64,000 nt of DNA, taken from Shumkonia mesophila (lineage in GTDB: Bacteria; Pseudomonadota; Alphaproteobacteria; Rhodospirillales; Shumkoniaceae). Below, piece by piece: positions 44,605 through 52,144 of this stretch. A program made the translations under genes and the position numbers. The stretch lies in NCBI RefSeq assembly GCF_026163695.1, contig NZ_JAOTID010000017.1, positions 1 through 64,000 on the forward strand, given 5' to 3'. Numbering within the stretch: position 1 is the stretch's first letter; every line of letters starts with the position of its first letter. The notes under the pieces are model-generated. The model was not told the origin of the DNA. It ran no database searches and worked only from the letters and a program-made list of their open reading frames with translations.

Positions 44605-45639
44605 CTACTTGTGGCTGCTCGAGGCCGCCCAGCGGTTGATGCCGAGGTTGACCGCGAACTGGTCGATCTCGGCCAGTTCGGCGGCGGCGAAAGCGGGATT
44701 TTCGAGCGCCTTCGCGTTCTCGACGATCTGCTCGGGCCGGCTGGCGCCGATCAGCACCGTGGTGACGCGCTTGTCGCGCAGCGCCCAGGCCAGCGCCATC
44801 TGGGCCAGGGTCTGGCCGCGCCGCCTGGCGATGTCGTTGAGCGCGCGGATCCTGGCCAGGGCCTCGTCCGAGATATAGTCCTTGGGCATGAAGGGCTTGC
44901 CGCTGGCGGCCCGCGAGTCGGCGGGGATGCCCTTCAGGTACTTGTCGGTCAGCATGCCCTGGGCCAGCGGCGAGAAGGCGATGCAGCCCATGCCTTCCCC
45001 CTCCAGCACGTCGAGCAACCCGTCCTCCTCGATCCAGCGGTTGAACATCGAATACGACGGCTGGTGGATGATGCAGGGCGTGCCCAGCCCGCGCAGGATG
45101 TCGGCGGCTTCCCGCGTCTTGGCCGCCGAGTAGGAGGAAATCCCGACGTACAGCGCCTTGCCCTGGCGCACGATGAGGTCGAGCGCCGCCATGGTCTCCT
45201 CCAGCGGCGTCTCGGGGTCGAAGCGGTGCGAATAGAAGATGTCGACGTAATCGAGCCCCAGGCGGGCCAGGCTCTGGTCGAGGCTGGCCACCAGGTGCTT
45301 CTTCGATTCCCACTGACCGTAGGGCCCCTCCCACATCGGATAGCCGGCCTTGGTCGAGACGATCAGTTCGTCGCGATGGCCGGCGAAATCCTTGCGCAGG
45401 ATTTCGCGCAGGGTCTCCTCGGCCGAGCCGGCCGGCGGCCCGTAGTTGTTGGCGAGGTCGAAATGGGTGACGCCGCAATCGAAGGCGGCGCGCAGGATGG
45501 CGCGCGCCCTCTCGAAGGAATCGGCGCCGCCGAAGCTGTTCCATAAGCCCAGCGAAAGCGCCGGCAGCTTGAGCCCGCTGGCCCCGCAGCGGTTGTAGGT
45601 CATCGAGTCGTAGCGGTTGGCGGCGGCAACGTAGGGCAT
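44605..45639 (-). CDS. YghZ-like aldo/keto reductase
   Basis: A 344-residue NADPH-dependent reductase similar to YghZ (346 residues), which reduces L-glyceraldehyde 3-phosphate and methylglyoxal. Catalytic Tyr is in LANNYGPPAGSAE, Lys in STKAGYPMW and His in YSHRFDPE; the C-terminal NADP site is LIGASRPEQIVEN. The ATG at 45639 has GAGG upstream and gives normal length. Confidence 0.92.
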   Translation of the reverse strand: MPYVAAANRYDSMTYNRCGASGLKLPALSLGLWNSFGGADSFERARAILRAAFDCGVTHFDLANNYGPPAGSAEETLREILRKDFAGHRDELIVSTKAGYPMWEGPYGQWESKKHLVASLDQSLARLGLDYVDIFYSHRFDPETPLEETMAALDLIVRQGKALYVGISSYSAAKTREAADILRGLGTPCIIHQPSYSMFNRWIEEDGLLDVLEGEGMGCIAFSPLAQGMLTDKYLKGIPADSRAASGKPFMPKDYISDEALARIRALNDIARRRGQTLAQMALAWALRDKRVTTVLIGASRPEQIVENAKALENPAFAAAELAEIDQFAVNLGINRWAASSSHK

Positions 45640-45805
45640 GGGGGCCTCATCGGAAGCGGGAACGGCGACGGTGCGATCCGACGGGCCGGGGCGGCCGGGA
45701 AGGATCGCGGCGGGAAGGGCGCGGCCGGCAACCGGCCGTCCCCGCCGCAATTTGGGGCCTGGGGCGGCGAATGGCAATCCCCGAAGGGGCGGAGAAGCCC
45801 CCGTT

Positions 45806-46102
45806 CTAGGTCCCGAGGGTCGGCGCTTCCCGCCGCAGGGGCATGGCCGGGGCCGGCGGCTTGGGCGAGGCGTCGTCGGCGGGCCCGAACCCGTAGGGTG
45901 GCGGATTGCCCGGGCGGTCGCGGAAGACGCCCTGCGGCGGCCGGTCCCACTCCTGGGGGAAATCGAGGCGGCCGGCCGAATCGCGCCGGACGGCCTCGTC
46001 GGTGGCTTCGAAGGGGGCCGGGCGCGCGGGCTCCGCCGCCGCCCCGAAACCGGGCGGGCAGGCGAGGATCGTCACTCCCAGGGCGGCAAGGAAAAGGCGC
46101 AT
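45806..46102 (-). CDS. Small secreted Pro-rich protein
   Basis: A 98-residue protein with a signal peptide (MRLFLAALGVTILACPPGFGAAA) and a Pro-rich, likely unfolded mature part containing RPPQGVFRDRPGNPPPYGF. GGAGG at perfect spacing fixes the ATG at 46102. A Cys in the signal region (ILAC) could be a lipobox, making it a lipoprotein. Function unknown. Confidence 0.55.
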   Translation of the reverse strand: MRLFLAALGVTILACPPGFGAAAEPARPAPFEATDEAVRRDSAGRLDFPQEWDRPPQGVFRDRPGNPPPYGFGPADDASPKPPAPAMPLRREAPTLGT

Positions 46103-46168
46103 GTCATCCTCCGCAGCGGGCCTTGTGGCCCGCACCCAAAGCGGCGTTGACGAGGCGGAGCGGCCGGC

Positions 46169-46375
46169 CTAGCCCAAGCGCAGGCGTTGGCGGGCATCGG
46201 CGATGACACCCAGGACGTCGAGCGGGGTCAGGCGGTCGCGCCGCAGCAGCAGGTGGAAGATCGGATCGGCGAACATGTCGTCGAGGGAGAGTTCGTCGAA
46301 CTTCGGCGAGGCGACGGCGGCGGGCCGCGAGGAGAGCGGCCGGACATCGGGGCGGGGACGGTTGAGGTCGGTCAC
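46169..46375 (-). CDS. Small hypothetical protein, 68 residues
   Basis: Starts with GTG at 46375 after GGGGAG. The C-terminal half, DELSLDDMFADPIFHLLLRRDRLTPLDVLGVIADARQRL, reads as a conserved helical region. No function can be assigned. It lies 66 bases from the secreted-protein gene, on the same strand. Confidence 0.5.
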   Translation of the reverse strand: MTDLNRPRPDVRPLSSRPAAVASPKFDELSLDDMFADPIFHLLLRRDRLTPLDVLGVIADARQRLRLG

Positions 46376-46690
46376 GCGAAGTCTCCCCGGTCGAAAGGCA
46401 TCTCCTGCGAAGGCGCGGAACGTCGCCGGCTCGCCAAGAGCAAGGCGAGACTAACCGACCTCGCCCTCGCCCGGCGTGTGACCAAGCTGACGCCACGGCG
46501 GCGCAGAAGGACCGCCGCCCGGCCCCCGAACGGATTACCCCGGTCGCGCGGAAGCCTCCAGCCCGCCGGCGACGGCGGCAAGGCGGGCCGCCCCCTGTGA
46601 CGGCCGTCACGGGGGCGGGCCGGAAACCGGCGTAAAATGACCCGCGACGTCGGAGGGGATGGGTTCGAACAACCAGGAAAGGGAGGGGCC
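46376..46690. other. Gap with a large hairpin
   Basis: A 315-bp region without a gene. It contains a strong palindrome centred on GTGACGGCCGTCAC (about 46586-46621), with arms near ggccgccccctgtgacgg and its complement, each with one bulge. It could be a terminator or operator for the downstream small gene. The core gacggccgtcac recurs at 48611-48622. Confidence 0.5.
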
Positions 46691-46963
46691 ATGGAAAGCA
46701 CAAGCCGTCACGAGGCGGGCCTGATGGCCGCCTGGCGGGCCACCGGCGGCGCCGGCGACGCCATGCGCGAAGCATCGGGGCAAGACGAGGGATTGGCCGC
46801 CTTCGGCCTCTCGCGCTCCGTTCTTTACTGCGGCGACGACGGGCTGCAGGCCCTTTTGCCGACCATGCGTGGGTTGTGCCACGTCGACGACGGGCTGACC
46901 GTCGGCGGCTACTCCATCTCGTTCTGCCCGGTCATGGCGCCGGAGCGGGCCCCGGCCCGCTGA
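46691..46963 (+). CDS. Small hypothetical protein, 90 residues
   Basis: Codon third positions are strongly GC-biased throughout, and GGAAAGGGAGGGG precedes the ATG, so it is likely real. Sequence begins MESTSRHEAGLMAAWR and contains FGLSRSVLYCGDDGLQALLP and GGYSISFCPV. No known motif; two Cys. Function unknown. Confidence 0.6.
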   Translation: MESTSRHEAGLMAAWRATGGAGDAMREASGQDEGLAAFGLSRSVLYCGDDGLQALLPTMRGLCHVDDGLTVGGYSISFCPVMAPERAPAR

Positions 46964-47041
46964 CGGCCGCGGGCAAGCGAAACGGGGGAGCGAGGGGGGA
47001 AGCCCCCTCCTCTGCGATGCGCGGCCCTGCCTGCTCCCCTT

Positions 47042-47148
47042 CCCGTCACCCCCGCGCAGGCGGGGGTCCAGGGCAAGCGACGGGAGCGGCGGCCCTGGAT
47101 TGACGCTGCGCGTCACCTTCGGACACCCGCTTCCGCGGGAATGACGAA
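47042..47148. repeat. REP-like element, left copy of an inverted pair
   Basis: Starts cccgtcacccccgcgcagg, contains a second arm gtgacgctgcgcgtcacctt-like block, and ends cgggaatgacg. It is the reverse complement, with local variation, of the element at 47746-47862, so the two flank the VOC gene in opposite orientation. Confidence 0.75.
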
Positions 47149-47173
47149 GGAAAAAACGTCACCCCCGCCCCCC

Positions 47174-47647
47174 CTACCCGCGCCGCGCCCTCTCGATGGC
47201 GGCGACGTCGATCTTTTTCATCTCCAGCATCGCCGCGAAGGCCCGCTTGGCTTCCGCCCCGCCGGCCGCCATCGCCTCCATCAGGACGCGCGGCGTGATC
47301 TGCCAGGAAACGCCCCACCTGTCCTTGCACCAGCCGCAGGCGCTTTCCGCCCCGCCGTTGCCGACGATGGCGTTCCAGTAGCGGTCGGTCTCGGCCTGGT
47401 CCTCGGTCGAGATCTGAAACGAGAACGCCTCGGTCTGGGTGAACGCGGTGCCGCCATTGAGGCCGAGGCAGGGGATGCCGGCCACCGTGAATTCGACCAT
47501 CAGCACGTCGCCTTCATGGCCCGACGGATAGTCGCCGGGCGCCTTGTGCACGGCGCCCACCGCGCTGTTGGGAAAGACCGAGGCGTAGAAGCGGGCGGCC
47601 GCCTCGGCCTCCCTGTCGTACCACAGGCAAACGGTGTTCTTGGCCAT
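47174..47647 (-). CDS. VOC-superfamily PhnB-like protein
   Basis: A 157-residue protein starting MAKNTVCLWYDREAEAAARFY. Motifs GIPCLGLNGG and WGVSWQITPRVLMEAM are typical of the VOC/3-demethylubiquinone-methyltransferase-like PhnB group. No catalytic metal triad is certain. Function unknown; often annotated as glyoxalase-like. It is bracketed by two inverted REP-like elements less than 100 bases from each end. Confidence 0.87.
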   Translation of the reverse strand: MAKNTVCLWYDREAEAAARFYASVFPNSAVGAVHKAPGDYPSGHEGDVLMVEFTVAGIPCLGLNGGTAFTQTEAFSFQISTEDQAETDRYWNAIVGNGGAESACGWCKDRWGVSWQITPRVLMEAMAAGGAEAKRAFAAMLEMKKIDVAAIERARRG

Positions 47648-47745
47648 GACATCTCCTTTCGCCGGTGAAGCCCAGGGGAAACCCCTTGAGGTGATCGCGG
47701 GCGGGCGGATGTCAAGGCGGGAGGCGGCCGAGTGGCGCCTTCTCC

Positions 47746-47862
47746 CCTCGTCATTCCCGCGAAGGCGGGTGTCCGAAGGTGACGCGCAGCGTCAATCCAG
47801 GCCGGCCTCTCCGCGCGCTGCGGCGCTGGGCCCTGGACCCCCGCCTGCGCGGGGGTGACGGG
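47746..47862. repeat. REP-like element, right copy of an inverted pair
   Basis: Runs from cgtcattcccgcgaaggcg to the cgcgggggtgacggg end. It matches the reverse complement of 47042-47148, including the unusual internal gtccgaaggtgacgcgcag block; the two differ mainly in their central spacer. Confidence 0.75.
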
Positions 47863-47906
47863 AATGAGAGTGCGGGGGTGACGGCCGCGCGGAGCCTTTT
47901 GCCCCC

Positions 47907-48554
47907 CTACTCCGGATTGGCCCGCCGCCAGTCCCACGGCGCCTCGAAGGAGCCGGCCCACAGGCCGGCGCCGCGGTGCTTCGCCTCGGCCTCCAGGGCG
48001 GCGTAGCGGGCGGAATACTGCCGGCCGGCGAGCGCCAGGCCGGAGCGCACCATCGCCGCGCCCAGATCGAGCCCGCCGGCCTCGCACGTGCTGACCGCCC
48101 AGCCGCCGGCATCGCGGACCTCGATGATGCAGGAGACCTGGCCGCCGGCCTCGGCCACCAGGCGCTTGAGGGCCGCGCTGGCCTCCGCCCCGCAGGGCCA
48201 GCTTCGGCCATCGGCCCGCGTGCAGGCCTGCCCGCTCTCGGGCGCGTCGACGCCGAACAGGCGGATGCGCTCGCCCTCCACCTTCAGCGTGTCGCCGCCG
48301 GTCACCTGGGCCGGCGGCCCGTCGAAGCGCGTGACGATGGCCAGGCTTTCGGGCCGCGCCACGGTCCAGGCGTGGCCGCCCAGCAGGGGGAAGGCCGGCT
48401 CGACGTCGCGCAGCCCGACGACGGCAAGCCCCGCCAGCAGACCGACGAACAGAAGGCCCCCCCACTCCCAACCCCGCGGCCGCCTGCACCCCGGCCGCCG
48501 CCGGCGGCGCCCGGATTCGAACAGCGGAACGATGGTTTCGCGAGTGTCCGCCAT
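47907..48554 (-). CDS. Membrane-anchored thermonuclease-like protein (SNase family)
   Basis: A 215-residue protein. A basic start (GRRRRRPGCRRPRG) and a transmembrane helix (about 31-48) anchor it, and the outside holds an SNase-like fold: VTGGDTLKVEGERIRLFGVDAPE with metal-binding Asp and the catalytic Arg-Glu pair, then VRSGLALAG. It should cut DNA or RNA outside the membrane. Four or more Cys suggest disulfides. Confidence 0.85.
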   Translation of the reverse strand: MADTRETIVPLFESGRRRRRPGCRRPRGWEWGGLLFVGLLAGLAVVGLRDVEPAFPLLGGHAWTVARPESLAIVTRFDGPPAQVTGGDTLKVEGERIRLFGVDAPESGQACTRADGRSWPCGAEASAALKRLVAEAGGQVSCIIEVRDAGGWAVSTCEAGGLDLGAAMVRSGLALAGRQYSARYAALEAEAKHRGAGLWAGSFEAPWDWRRANPE

Positions 48555-49290
48555 GATCGCCCCCTTGGGTTGACGGGGGGATTGTAGGCCGGTTCGGGAA
48601 GGCTGGCTGCGACGGCCGTCACAGGGGGGGGAAATATGCGTGGGGATGACGCCTTGATTTCTTTGTCACTCCCGCGAAAGCGGGAGTCCAGGACCACCGC
48701 TCCGTCGCTTGCCCTGGCCCCCCACCGCGAGCGACGCCCGCTCACCCTTACAGCAACCGCCCTTGCGGCATGGCGGCGGCGGGAATTACGGTGATGGGCA
48801 ATGGGCGCGTGGCTCTGCCGGTCGATACCCCGTTCAACCGCGAAGGCGGTCGGGTCCACTGCGAATATTGTCCTCACTAAGTGCCAAGAGGGAACCGGAT
48901 ATATTGAAAGCTGAAGCGTAAAATGATGTAGATCGCTCTCGACAGATCTGTCCGGTTCGCGCTTAAATGATGAGCCCCCGGATATGGACTCCGGGGGCTC
49001 TGTTGGATCAACGGACGGCGGCTGTATTGAGGGTTTTGGAAGCCCGGCAGTCGCCGTTCGCATATGTAGTGTTTCACCCGACACCGTCGTCTACAATAAG
49101 ACTGAAACGAGAACGTCGAAAAAAATTTGCTTGACTGTGCGATTTGCCGGTCCTGCGGAAAGTCCTTTCTCGCAGCGGGCGTGGATGAGGTTATTCCAAG
49201 CGATCAATGCATCTTGTCAATCGATTGCAGTAACAGTGCACGACTTCGATTGCTGTCACTGTAATCCCGTCTCAGGCGCGGGGCCGATGC
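48555..49290. other. 736-bp intergenic region with repeats and a terminator
   Basis: No gene is supported. It contains a truncated REP-like repeat (48665-48720, cactcccgcgaaagcggg and partner), a 10-bp terminator hairpin (48972-49000) and an unusually AT-rich 49000-49290 segment. That segment has the perfect palindrome CAATCGATTG (49218-49227) and two TCGATTGC copies 25 bases apart. Confidence 0.6.
48972..49000. terminator. Perfect 10-bp terminator-like hairpin
   Basis: gagcccccgg (48972-48981) pairs exactly with ccgggggctc (48991-49000). On the minus strand it lies about 290 bases beyond the trypsin-like gene and is followed by atcatttaag; on the plus strand by tgttgg. It may end that gene's transcript or an unannotated small RNA. 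Confidence 0.6.
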
Positions 49291-50343
49291 CTATTCAACG
49301 CATCGAATGAAGACGGTGAACTGTCGGGCCTGGTCGCCCACATCGGCGACCGACATCGCTTTGCCGGGGGCAGCCAATCCATAGACGATCCCGTTAGCGT
49401 CAAGGAACGATTGAACGGTGGAGGTCTTGATGGCGAAGTTGACGTTCTGCGGTATGTCGCCGGTGATGCCGGCGACATGCAGGGCGTCCAGCTTGGAGCG
49501 GATAATACCCACAACCAGGCCGGTGTTGTCGAGCAAGGGCCCCCCGCTATTACCGGCTTGCACCGGCGCTGAAATCTGGAACATGCGGCTGTCATCTCGC
49601 AGACCCGTCAATGCGCTGATACTGCCGTTGGTCAGACTGCCCCCGGACGAAAGCGCGCCGCTGTAGGGGAACCCAAAAACGACGATCTCCTCTCCCGCTC
49701 TCACCGCCCGGCCCGAGCGGAATTTCGCGGCCGGGCCCGGCAAGCCACGAACCATCAACAGCGCGAGATCGTTGGCCGCGTCCGAGGCCACAACGGTACC
49801 CGGAAATTCCTCGCTGCCGACCCTGCGCACAGTGACCCGTTTGCAGTTTCCTGCAACATGGTGATTGGTCAAAACCTTGCCGTCTTCGGAAACCACGAAG
49901 CCGGTCCCACTGCTGGCCCTTGGCCTATCGCCTTCCTGCGAAACCGCAACGGGCGCGCGCGGCCCACTCGCGGGAGCGACAAGATGCGGCCGGCTTTGTT
50001 CTTCCGAAAGACCATAGGTGAAGCGAATGGGCTCGCCATCATCGGTAACGCCATAGCCGAAACCTGACAAGCTCGTGATGGCCTGGAACTGGATCGTGGC
50101 GCGCCGCCCGTCGTTGCAGGTAAGGGTGCCAACCCCGATCTTCGCTCCGGTGTAGTGGAATCCGCCGGTGCACAAGCCGCCGGTCGTGTTTGCCATGGTG
50201 ATCGTCCCGGTGCGATCCATGTACCCGGTCGCAGTCCCGTCGTAACGCTCACCCGCGTTCCCGACGAGGCCGATCACCGGCTCCGTGACGCTGCATGCCG
50301 CCAGACCGAGGGCCACGGCTAATACCCCTAACACCTGTCTCAT
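49291..50343 (-). CDS. Trypsin-like serine protease lipoprotein
   Basis: A 350-residue lipoprotein: signal with lipobox LAAC (Cys17). Residues about 35-110 form a separate beta-rich N-terminal domain (GTATGYMDRTGTITM, paired Cys). Residues about 145-330 are an S1C/trypsin fold with His162 (TNHHVAG), Asp192 (NDLALL) and Ser266 (GNSGGPL), so it should be active. It has no PDZ domain, unlike DegP. It may be a housekeeping or stress protease at the inner face of the outer membrane. Its base composition is lower in GC than its neighbours. Confidence 0.85.
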   Translation of the reverse strand: MRQVLGVLAVALGLAACSVTEPVIGLVGNAGERYDGTATGYMDRTGTITMANTTGGLCTGGFHYTGAKIGVGTLTCNDGRRATIQFQAITSLSGFGYGVTDDGEPIRFTYGLSEEQSRPHLVAPASGPRAPVAVSQEGDRPRASSGTGFVVSEDGKVLTNHHVAGNCKRVTVRRVGSEEFPGTVVASDAANDLALLMVRGLPGPAAKFRSGRAVRAGEEIVVFGFPYSGALSSGGSLTNGSISALTGLRDDSRMFQISAPVQAGNSGGPLLDNTGLVVGIIRSKLDALHVAGITGDIPQNVNFAIKTSTVQSFLDANGIVYGLAAPGKAMSVADVGDQARQFTVFIRCVE

Positions 50344-50542
50344 TTGTGCTCTTCCCGGTTCTTGAGGCGATGTAGGTGACTGGCAGCATACGCGCGTATC
50401 CCGGAGCAGACCATCCCCCCCCTCCCCCCATAAAGCCAGCGTATCCGCTTCGTCCCATCGACCGGTCGCGCCGCGCGGCGCCGGGGGCGAGCGGCTCGGG
50501 ATCGCAGAACACCAGGGTCCACAGTTTGGGCATGGTGGTCAC
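50249..50542 (-). CDS. Possible short protein overlapping the protease start
   Basis: A 97-residue frame opening MTTMPKLWTLVFCDPEP, with AAGAGG six bases before the ATG. The first 50 codons look coding, but the frame overlaps the trypsin-like gene by 95 bases and its tail is nonsense-like. It may be a gene remnant or a leader; the protein product is uncertain. Confidence 0.25.
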   Translation of the reverse strand: MTTMPKLWTLVFCDPEPLAPGAARRDRSMGRSGYAGFMGGGGGWSAPGYARMLPVTYIASRTGKSTNETGVRGISRGPRSGGMQRHGAGDRPRRERG

Positions 50543-50595
50543 CTCTTGCCCGTGGGGGTTGAATGGAGGAGACTTGGCGCATGGGGAGGATGGGA

Positions 50596-51447
50596 ATGGC
50601 GGAAGAGAGCGGGAAGACAGTCGAACAAGCCACGCTGCCGTGGGGGGTGCTGTTCAAGGCAGCGGGCGTGGCTGTTGGCGCCTTTATTGTTGCCGCCGTG
50701 CTCATCGTTCTCTTCGCTCCGAGCGTCTATGGCCCGGCCGCTGCCCTGCGCGACTGGCAGACCTTCCTGGCTGGCATCTTCGGCTTCGCCGGCTTGATCG
50801 CCGGCGCAGTGCAGGCGAGTGAAACCAGGGCTCGCGAGGCAGAACGGCACCGGGAGACCCTCGAACACAGCACCCAGCAACAGCGCTTGAAGTTTGAGCA
50901 TGAAGAGGCACGCTGGGAGGCTGATCGCCGCGCTCTCGGTGGCGCCTTACTGGCTGAAATCATTCGGTTGAATCAACGCCTGACTTCGCTTGCCAAGGCT
51001 GCGGCTGCACCCGCCAAGCACAAGCCGTTCGGGCAGTATCCAGCGATCAAGCCGCTGCTCTTGCCGGAGTACAGTTCGCGGCTCGGATTGTTGAAGCCCG
51101 AACTCGTAACGAATCTCGTTGCCTTCTTTAGCTACTTTGAGAATTGCGAAGCAGAGAGGCTCGCTTTTGGGCAAGACAAGCTGTCTAAGCCCGACATTCC
51201 GTTTGCTGGCATATGCGCTAGCACTGCCCTTGGCGGGCTTGAATGCATCAAGCACCTTGTCAAAGTCGTCAAACTCTCCGAGGACGACGCAGAAGGCTTT
51301 CTCTTCTTGGCCTCGTTTCACACACTCCCAGACAATCTGCTCAATGCCATGAGTGACCCAAATGGGGCCTTGAAAGCGTTCGTGAACCGAATCCGCGAAG
51401 TGCAAAACAGAAAGTGGCCAAGTGTGACCATTGCGCCTTGGGTTTGA
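50596..51447 (+). CDS. Two-TM coiled-coil protein of unknown function
   Basis: A 283-residue protein (from the ATG at 50596; ATGs at 50563, 50581 and 50590 are also possible, all with GGAGG-like sites). Two membrane helices (about 15-42 and 55-72) are joined by DWQTFLAGIFGF, followed by a charged coiled coil (ASETRAREAERHRETLEHSTQQQ in outline) and a C-terminal helical domain. This WQTFLAG-plus-coiled-coil layout is common in alphaproteobacterial unknowns, and some anti-phage membrane proteins share the general plan, which is not evidence of function. AT-richer than the core genes, it probably arrived by transfer. Confidence 0.65.
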   Translation: MAEESGKTVEQATLPWGVLFKAAGVAVGAFIVAAVLIVLFAPSVYGPAAALRDWQTFLAGIFGFAGLIAGAVQASETRAREAERHRETLEHSTQQQRLKFEHEEARWEADRRALGGALLAEIIRLNQRLTSLAKAAAAPAKHKPFGQYPAIKPLLLPEYSSRLGLLKPELVTNLVAFFSYFENCEAERLAFGQDKLSKPDIPFAGICASTALGGLECIKHLVKVVKLSEDDAEGFLFLASFHTLPDNLLNAMSDPNGALKAFVNRIREVQNRKWPSVTIAPWV

Positions 51448-51665
51448 ATTGTCGCTGGCGCGGCGAAGCCGGGCCATCCAGCAGAGCCGGATCGAAGTGA
51501 GGTGAGGTGGGCGACACCGGCATGTCCCCCACCTCTCCCCTTCCCTCTCCGCCCCGTTGGGGCGGAGAGGGAAGTTCTTTGCCGTCGTTCCGGGATGGTG
51601 CCGCCTGAACGACTGGATTCCGGGTTCGTCCTGCGGACGCCCCGGAATGACGGGGGAGAGTGGGC
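51448..51665. repeat. Intergenic palindromic repeat cluster, copy 2
   Basis: Carries the exact 13-bp hairpin of copy 1 at 51543-51571 (ccctctccgcccc, loop gtt, complement) and the same flanking gagccggatc...gaggtgaggtggg. It then shows a second, unrelated inverted pair (cgttccgggatgg and ccccggaatgacg) at about 51592-51655. Confidence 0.8.
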
Positions 51666-52144
51666 GGGCCGGCCCCTTTCCCTTTGTGCCTCTGTCGTGC
51701 AGGGTTTGCCGGTCCCAGATGCCGCCCACCGCCTTGGGCTCGTATTCGCCCAACCGAATTGACATTCCATCTATAATGTGCTATTATTCCTTTTTTAGAT
51801 CTCTTAAAGGTAAATAGGCATATGTGCCGTCGCTGGAAAAGGGCGGCCACCTTCGCGACGCCGGACACCCGGAAAACCGCCGGTTCCAGATTCCGGCTCT
51901 CCGCCGGGCCGCGGCCAGCATGACGACAAGGGGGCTCCTGGCGACTCCACCCAACCCTTTGAAAACAAACCAAAAAAACTCCGAAATGACGATAAATGAC
52001 GATAAATGACGATAAAATTTTTTGTGATTCTGCACTTTCCTTTTTATTTTCAATTCATTAACCGACATTAGCAAAACCGCATAATCGTCATTTCCGGCCC
52101 CGCCACCCCCCTCTTGGCGGCTTCCGCGCCGGCGAAAACCCGCT
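51666..52144. other. AT-rich region with iteron-like 10-bp repeats
   Basis: No supported gene. From about 51760 to 52090 the DNA is markedly AT-rich. At 51984-52013 the unit aaatgacgat is repeated three times exactly, followed by aaaatttttt. A reverse copy atcgtcatt lies at about 52086-52094, close to the MFS gene. The spacing of one helical turn suggests protein binding on one face. Confidence 0.6.

Noticed and set aside
46607-47116. A minus-strand frame of 169 codons
   Set aside because: Overlaps a better-supported small plus-strand gene and begins inside a REP-like repeat.
48302-49084. A minus-strand frame of 260 codons across the gap
   Set aside because: Runs through a repeat and the nuclease gene in another frame; codon use inconsistent.
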